Shown here piece after piece: positions 15,354 through 19,651 of a stretch of DNA of 19,651 nucleotides (position 1 is the first letter of the stretch; every line of letters begins with the position of its first letter). The translations under genes and the position numbers were made by a program. The notes beneath the pieces are model-generated. The model was not told the DNA's origin. It was given only the letters and a program-made list of their open reading frames with translations, and searched no databases. Source of the stretch: Zoogloeaceae bacterium (GTDB lineage: Bacteria; Pseudomonadota; Gammaproteobacteria; Burkholderiales; Rhodocyclaceae); contig JAISSL010000108.1 in the NCBI GenBank assembly GCA_031273145.1, positions 1 to 19,651 on the forward strand, in the 5' to 3' direction.

Positions 15354-16750
15354 GACGCATTCTCCTGCCGGGTTTTCTCGAAGCGCGGTTTTTGATCTCG
15401 CAAAATGAGATCGGGCGAGGAAAAGGGCGCGAGCCGTTCCAGAAAATCAAGCAGTTCCAGCACCGGCGAAGCGCGGAAAAAACTCGCCATCGGGAATTCC
15501 ATCCAGATGCGATCCGCCCAGGCGTAAGCCTCGTGCGGCGTATCGCCGAACCCGTCGCCGTTGCTATCGAACCCCTGATAGGTATCCCAATAGTTGCCTT
15601 CCCAGAAATTCTTGTCTGGATTTTCGCTGCGTCCGCCATAACTCACATCCGTCAGATTGCCCTCGAAAACGTTGCCGCGCAGGTTGTTACCGCCCGTCTC
15701 CGAATTGAACAGAACGGCGACGCCATTGTAGGCAAAGCGGTTGCCGGTAATTTCGATGCTCGAATCCGGCTCGAACGGCGAGAGATCGGACCCCACGCCG
15801 ACGCCGCAATAAATAATCTCGTTATTTTCGATGACCGTGTCCGAGGCTTCCTTGAAACCGATACCCATGCCTGTAGCCCCGGTCGCATGTGAGATGAGGT
15901 TGCCACGCGCCGCACCGCCGTGGGTATACATGAAGTACACGCCCACGGCGTTATCCCTGAAGTGGTTGTTCTCGACGAGGTTGTCGTCCGCAAACATGAA
16001 ATGCAGGGAATAGCGGCTGCCCTGCCCCATGTTGCCGCGAAACACGTTGCGGTGCGAATACCAGGCCACCATGTCGCGCGAATCAACCACTTCGTTCCCT
16101 TCGATCAGGTTGTCGTTGCTGTACCACAGGCGCAGACCATCGCCCCGCACGCCGAGATCAACCGGCTTGGAACGGATATGGTTACGGCGCACGACGTTAT
16201 GGGAAGACTGCTTCAAATCAATACCGAACAGGCAATTGTCGAGCGTCAGGTCTTCGATCACGTTGCGGTTTCCGCGCACATCGAGACAGGCGTCATCCGT
16301 ATCGTGCGATGTCCCGGAACCGGTCAGGCGCAGTCCGCGCACGCTGGAATCGCTCGCATTGAGCGCCATTACCGTGCCCTTATCGCCTGCGTCAATGGTA
16401 ACTGCCCCGCCGCCTTCGATAATGAGCGGTTTGTCGACATTGACCGGCCCGGCGTAGATACCCGGCGGCGGGCGCAGCGTGGAACCGGGCGCGGCGGCAT
16501 CCACGAGCGCCTGAAACGGTTGCAATCCATGAATGCGCGCATCGCGCTCGAAAAGCATCCAGACCGGCTTCGGGCGGTCAATGGTCACACGCGGCGCGTC
16601 TCCGTTCCCGTAATAGCTGTTGCTGGCATTGTCTCCGAATGAAGTCACCTGCCCTACTCCCCCCAGCGGGAACAGAAACGTCAGGCACACAAGCGCAATT
16701 GCGGCGCAAAAACGCATGAATGGTTTGAGGGCGTTGATCCGGTCTTTCAT
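15350..16750 (-). CDS. nosD: NosD, periplasmic right-handed beta-helix protein
   Basis: A 466-residue exported protein: a signal segment (residues about 8-33, ending GGVGQ), then CASH/beta-helix repeats in which N-x-I/L-x-x-N patterns recur (VIEDLTLDNC, NVVRRNHI, NLIEGNEV, NVFRGNMG, NLVENNHF, NEIIYCG, NRFAYNG). A conserved C-terminal part follows (NFWEGNYWDTYQGFD, then FGDTPHEAY). NosD works with NosF and NosY to mature the CuZ centre of NosZ. The start overlaps the nosB stop as ATGA. The length fits the family (about 420-470). Confidence 0.95.
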   Translation of the reverse strand: MKDRINALKPFMRFCAAIALVCLTFLFPLGGVGQVTSFGDNASNSYYGNGDAPRVTIDRPKPVWMLFERDARIHGLQPFQALVDAAAPGSTLRPPPGIYAGPVNVDKPLIIEGGGAVTIDAGDKGTVMALNASDSSVRGLRLTGSGTSHDTDDACLDVRGNRNVIEDLTLDNCLFGIDLKQSSHNVVRRNHIRSKPVDLGVRGDGLRLWYSNDNLIEGNEVVDSRDMVAWYSHRNVFRGNMGQGSRYSLHFMFADDNLVENNHFRDNAVGVYFMYTHGGAARGNLISHATGATGMGIGFKEASDTVIENNEIIYCGVGVGSDLSPFEPDSSIEITGNRFAYNGVAVLFNSETGGNNLRGNVFEGNLTDVSYGGRSENPDKNFWEGNYWDTYQGFDSNGDGFGDTPHEAYAWADRIWMEFPMASFFRASPVLELLDFLERLAPFSSPDLILRDQKPRFEKTRQENAS

Positions 16751-17724
16751 TCCCTGCCCGGTTCTTCGCGCAACTGTTTGCGGCGAATCAAGAGCGCCAG
16801 CCCCAGGCAGACGAAAATCAATACCAGCAAGCCATAGCCCCAGGCCGGATAGGAATAGGTCGAAAACTGTGCCACCTTGCCCTCGCCGAATACCGTAGGC
16901 ATGAAAGGTTTGACCGTAAAGGCCGCCCAGGAATGCAGGTTATGCCCGAAGAACCACAACCAGCCGGCGTAGGTTATCAGGAAAAACAGCGGCAACAGCG
17001 CGGGAACCAGCGGCAGCACCAACTGAAAGCCGCGCGATTTTAGCGCGCCTATTACCACGATGACCATGCTCCCGATCAGGCCGAATATCGCAATTTCGGA
17101 AATGAGCCGCACATTCTCGCCCCAGGCCGCGATGCGATCCGGTTCCTTGAAGAACGTCCCGGCTGCCAGAACATAATCCTGTACCTGGGCGTCCAGCTTC
17201 CCCAGGATGAACTGGTCGACGAGCATCCACACGGCAACTGCGGAAAAGCCCGCAATGAGCGTGACCATCCGCGCCCGATGCCGAGGCAGGATAAACGCCA
17301 CGATCATCACCGCGAAAAAGCCGAAGAAGTATTTCGCCAAAGGCCGTTCCACGGGCGCGCCTGTCTCGATCGGGAACATGCCGACGTAGTGATTGATGGT
17401 ATTCATCTCATGCACGCAATCCAGACCCTTTGCCCATTTGTCAATGTTTTTCCGCGCGTCGAGAATGGGATTCCAGCGTTCTGTCTCGTGCGAAAGATCG
17501 CCCTGGATGATTTCATCCGCCATGCGCGTGCCTGCGGCGGCTACCTTGCAGCCGTTGGCAACGCGGTCAAAGTGGAAATGGATGCGAATGCCGTCCGGGA
17601 AGGCATCTGCCGGATAATTGGGCGCGGTCAGCGATACCCACCAGATTGGCGAGAAGTACGCAATCACCATCGCCACCAACGCCACGAGCGCCAGCGCGCC
17701 TGCGAGTCCGTCCTGCTTCTTCAT
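16747..17724 (-). CDS. nosB: NosB-like membrane protein
   Basis: A 325-residue polytopic inner-membrane protein, typical of clade II nos clusters and absent from classical (clade I) ones. A first helix (residues 8-28) is followed by a periplasmic domain of about 100 residues with His49/His51 and the conserved NHYVGMFPIETG (111-122), then five or so helices ending in an RRKQL cytoplasmic tail. Its precise role is unknown; it has been suggested to take part in quinol-linked electron supply to NosZ. The start was put at ATG 17724: the longer frame opens with GTG inside the preceding cytochrome gene. No clear Shine-Dalgarno stands before it, so translation is probably coupled (start 2 nt after the cytochrome stop). 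Confidence 0.82.
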   Translation of the reverse strand: MKKQDGLAGALALVALVAMVIAYFSPIWWVSLTAPNYPADAFPDGIRIHFHFDRVANGCKVAAAGTRMADEIIQGDLSHETERWNPILDARKNIDKWAKGLDCVHEMNTINHYVGMFPIETGAPVERPLAKYFFGFFAVMIVAFILPRHRARMVTLIAGFSAVAVWMLVDQFILGKLDAQVQDYVLAAGTFFKEPDRIAAWGENVRLISEIAIFGLIGSMVIVVIGALKSRGFQLVLPLVPALLPLFFLITYAGWLWFFGHNLHSWAAFTVKPFMPTVFGEGKVAQFSTYSYPAWGYGLLVLIFVCLGLALLIRRKQLREEPGRE

Positions 17725-17726
17725 CG

Positions 17727-18470
17727 CTATTTTTTGCTGGCTTTTGCTTCGCACATCGCGCCGGGCATTTTCAGACTCGCCTGATATGCCGAAATCGCCA
17801 CCAGCATGTCATCGGTGTAAGGCTTGATGATCCGCACCATGTCCAGATTGGCGTTGCGACGGTGCCCGTCGCGGATTTCCGTCATCTGGCGCAGCAGGTA
17901 TTTGTAGTGCTGTCCGGCAATGACCGGGTAGAACTTTGCCTTGTCGCCTTCGCCATTTTTGCCGTGACACTCCAGGCATTGTTTTTCGTAGAGTTCCTTC
18001 CCCTTTACGATTTGCAGCGCCGCGTCCGTCCCTTCGTACTTGCCGTGGTCAGGGGGAATGCACAGGCTCTCGATATAAATGGACACGTCGGCGAGTTCCT
18101 GCGGATCGGTCAAGGTCACGGCAAAGGGATACATGGTCGGGTTATCGCGCAAGCCTGCGCGGATGTCGGCCATCTGCTTGATGAGTACCGTCGTGTGCTG
18201 GCCCGCAAGCTGCGGAAACGTGCCATCCGGTCGCCCTGCCCCGGAAGGCAGATGACAGGCGCCGCATATTTCGTAGGCTTCCTCGCCGTTTTCCCTGTTG
18301 CCTTTCAGCTTGAGCGCCTCGTTTTTTTCGCCTTCCTGAGCGTTCCAGGAGTAATCCCTGCTTTCGATTCCCGCCGCCTTCGGAGCCGGAGGCGCGGCGA
18401 AAGACAGGCTCATCGCCACAACTCCCACCGTTCCCAGCAAGAGCATTGATAAAAGTGATGTTTTTTTCAT
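17727..18470 (-). CDS. Di-heme cytochrome c (c4-like), NosC-type
   Basis: A 247-residue periplasmic cytochrome. The signal peptide is cleaved near SLSFAAP. Two haem motifs, CGACH (69-73) and CLECH (165-169), sit in two similar halves; Met113 (NPTMYPF) and Met211 (NLDMVR) are the likely sixth ligands. Both halves carry AGQH plus a QM-x-x-IR-G helix, so the protein is an internal duplication of a mono-haem unit, as in cytochrome c4. It probably passes electrons to NosZ. In Wolinella the two nosC products are mono-haem, so this is not an exact counterpart. GGAGG 9 nt before the ATG marks the start; it follows the mono-haem gene by 19 nt. Confidence 0.9.
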   Translation of the reverse strand: MKKTSLLSMLLLGTVGVVAMSLSFAAPPAPKAAGIESRDYSWNAQEGEKNEALKLKGNRENGEEAYEICGACHLPSGAGRPDGTFPQLAGQHTTVLIKQMADIRAGLRDNPTMYPFAVTLTDPQELADVSIYIESLCIPPDHGKYEGTDAALQIVKGKELYEKQCLECHGKNGEGDKAKFYPVIAGQHYKYLLRQMTEIRDGHRRNANLDMVRIIKPYTDDMLVAISAYQASLKMPGAMCEAKASKK

Positions 18471-18489
18471 AAAAACAAACCTCCAGTCT

Positions 18490-18855
18490 TTATTTCAATG
18501 TTTCCAGCCAGATGGCCAGTGCCTTGATTTCCTCATCGTTTACCAGGTGCATGATGCCGGCCATCGCTGCGGCTTGCCCGTTGGCGCGCGCCCCGCTCTT
18601 GATGTCCTTCATCTGCTGTTCCGCGTAGGCCGCATTCTGTCCCGCAATCCTCGGATAACTTGGCAACAGCGGCTTGTTCCCTTTCGGGCCGTGGCAGGCA
18701 ATGCAGGTTTTCTCGGCATAGAGCGCCGCCCCATCAGACGCGGCAACGGCTGCTTGTCTTGATAATTGCGTATAGAGCGCCGCCCCGTCAGGCGCGGCAA
18801 CGGCTGCCGGGAGCACAAATGCCCCCAGGATGGATAAGGTCAACAATCGTTTCAT
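18490..18855 (-). CDS. Mono-heme cytochrome c, NosC-type
   Basis: A 121-residue periplasmic cytochrome with a signal peptide (MKRLLTLSILGAFVLPAAVA), one haem motif CIACH (51-55) and methionine candidates for the sixth ligand, Met98 and Met102 (AMAGIM). It resembles the c5/c553-type small cytochromes and should deliver electrons to NosZ. The true start is ATG 18855 with AAGGAGAGGG upstream; the frame is open to 18927 without a ribosome binding site. Between signal and haem there is an odd internal repeat: residues 17-28 (AAVAAPDGAALY) recur at 35-46, adding 18 residues. It lies 75 nt after nosZ and is probably co-transcribed with it. Confidence 0.9.
   Translation of the reverse strand: MKRLLTLSILGAFVLPAAVAAPDGAALYTQLSRQAAVAASDGAALYAEKTCIACHGPKGNKPLLPSYPRIAGQNAAYAEQQMKDIKSGARANGQAAAMAGIMHLVNDEEIKALAIWLETLK
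18718..18807. repeat. Imperfect 54-bp tandem duplication inside the mono-heme cytochrome gene
   Basis: The 36-nt segments 18718-18753 and 18772-18807 are nearly identical (about two mismatches), offset by 54 nt, i.e. 18 codons, so the frame is kept. The duplication repeats the signal-cleavage region AAVAA(P/S)DGAALY. Confidence 0.85.
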
Positions 18856-18882
18856 GATTTCCCTCTCCTTGCGGAACGCGCA

Positions 18883-18918
18883 TTCTCCCCGGCGCGACCA
18901 ATGCCGTACCGGGGAGAA
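18883..18918 (-). promoter_or_regulatory. Perfect 10-bp hairpin between nosZ and the cytochrome gene
   Basis: TTCTCCCCGG (18918-18909 on the minus strand) pairs with CCGGGGAGAA (18892-18883) around a 16-nt loop, in the 75-nt gap after nosZ. No T-run follows on the minus strand, so it is not a classical terminator. It may protect the 3' end of nosZ mRNA or cause partial termination, giving more nosZ than accessory transcript (inference). Confidence 0.7.
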
Positions 18919-18930
18919 GCGAGCCACAGA

Positions 18931-19651
18931 TCACTTGATCTTCCTGGCGCCGTTCTGCTCAAGATAAGTCTTGGCGCGCAAGCCGATGTCGGCTGCCTTG
19001 ACCTGATACTGGAAGACCTGTTCAGCCCACAGGTTAGCCTGCTCCCAGTCCTTTTTCGCGGCAGCTTCTTCATGCTTTTTCTTGGCGCCAGGCATCTTGC
19101 CAAGCTGATCGGTTGCGTCCTCGACCATATTCACCACATCCGGGAAATCCTTGTAGTTGGTGCTGGTGATGTAGCCCACCACCGAGTCAATCACCGCCTG
19201 CGTATCGGCGATTTTCTTCAGCGTCGCCTGATAGTCGCTCTCGGTATAGGCGGCCTTGGCGATTTCCTTTTTGGCGGTCGGCTTCCAGCCCTTTGGCTTC
19301 ACCAGCAGGTAGCCCTGCATTTCAAGGTGCAGCGCGGAACAGAACTCCGTACAGTAGTACGGATATACGCCTTCCTTGTCCGCCTTGAACTTCACCGATA
19401 CCGTTTTGCCCGGCTCGATTGACGCATGTACGTTGTAGGTGGAAATGGCAAAGCCGTGGGTCTCGTCCTGAGCGCGCTCAAGATTGGTGAGATTGATCGT
19501 CACCTCGTCGCCCACTTCCACTTCAATGATTTCAGGCGTGATGTGCGAGCGGGTCAAGGTGCCGTATACCGTCACCTTGTTGCCACTGCGTACAATCTTC
19601 TCACTGCCTGCCCGGACTGCGCCTGGGTGGTCTTTATCGGTACGGCTGTTG
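18931..19651 (-). CDS. nosZ: Nitrous oxide reductase NosZ, C-terminal part (runs off the right edge)
   Basis: The frame is open from the window edge and gives the last 239 residues of NosZ, the periplasmic multicopper enzyme that reduces N2O to N2. The segment begins just before the cupredoxin domain (VTVYGTLTRSHITPEI). It carries the CuA ligands: His65 (DETHGFAIS), Cys100, Cys104, His108 and Met111 of YYCTEFCSALHLEM (fragment numbering). A helical tail of about 110 residues follows (KKDWEQANLWAEQVFQYQVK). This long tail and the neighbouring nosB/nosG/nosH genes fit clade II NosZ; unlike the Wolinella enzyme there is no C-terminal haem domain (no CxxCH). The CuZ domain and signal peptide are outside the window. 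Confidence 0.97.
   Translation of the reverse strand, partial: NSRTDKDHPGAVRAGSEKIVRSGNKVTVYGTLTRSHITPEIIEVEVGDEVTINLTNLERAQDETHGFAISTYNVHASIEPGKTVSVKFKADKEGVYPYYCTEFCSALHLEMQGYLLVKPKGWKPTAKKEIAKAAYTESDYQATLKKIADTQAVIDSVVGYITSTNYKDFPDVVNMVEDATDQLGKMPGAKKKHEEAAAKKDWEQANLWAEQVFQYQVKAADIGLRAKTYLEQNGARKIK

Overview
The window looks like chromosomal DNA from a denitrifying betaproteobacterium, probably of the Rhodocyclales/Nitrosomonadales type. That placement is an inference from moderately high GC, the gene content and the layout of the nitrous oxide reductase cluster; no rRNA or other taxonomic marker is present. Every gene I can support reads on the minus strand. Read in the direction of transcription, the window runs from 19651 down to 1.

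(1) 19651-10865, nitrous oxide respiration. The 3' end of nosZ (with its CuA domain) is followed by a mono-heme and a di-heme cytochrome c, a NosB-like membrane protein, nosD, nosG, nosH, nosF, nosL, nosY and a TlpA-type thioredoxin. Most neighbours overlap by 4 nt or lie within a few nt, so this is one operon. nosB, nosG, nosH and the small cytochromes are typical of the clade II ('atypical') nos system. NosZ reduces N2O in the periplasm. The cytochromes and the NosB/G/H proteins probably carry electrons to it. NosD/F/Y with NosL, and perhaps the thioredoxin, mature the copper sites.

(2) 10864-9719, a short AT-richer stretch. It holds a small lipoprotein with a recognisable promoter, a DUF1640-like coiled-coil/membrane protein, and terminator-like hairpins. 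It differs in composition from its surroundings and may have been acquired separately.

(3) 9718-8990, a SAM-dependent methyltransferase gene interrupted by an in-frame TGA exactly where its SAM-binding motif should have glycine.

(4) 8908-5056, a DedA-family membrane protein, a sodium:solute symporter and L-aspartate oxidase (nadB). The last two are 18 nt apart.

(5) 4874-1 (continuing past the left edge), a tightly packed group: a flavodoxin-fold protein with a C-terminal membrane anchor (resembling the dialkylresorcinol-pathway protein DarA), a FabH/DarB-like ketosynthase III, a small helix-turn-helix-like protein, a BtrH-like cysteine acyltransferase, and an ABC transporter ATPase and permease. 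It has the look of a little-described pathway that makes, transfers and exports a fatty-acyl or polyketide-derived product. It is the most promising novel system here, but the acyl carrier protein and any other partners must lie outside the window.

No tRNA, rRNA, CRISPR array, insertion sequence or integrase was seen. No gene-free stretch exceeds 300 bases; the longest is 10596-10864.
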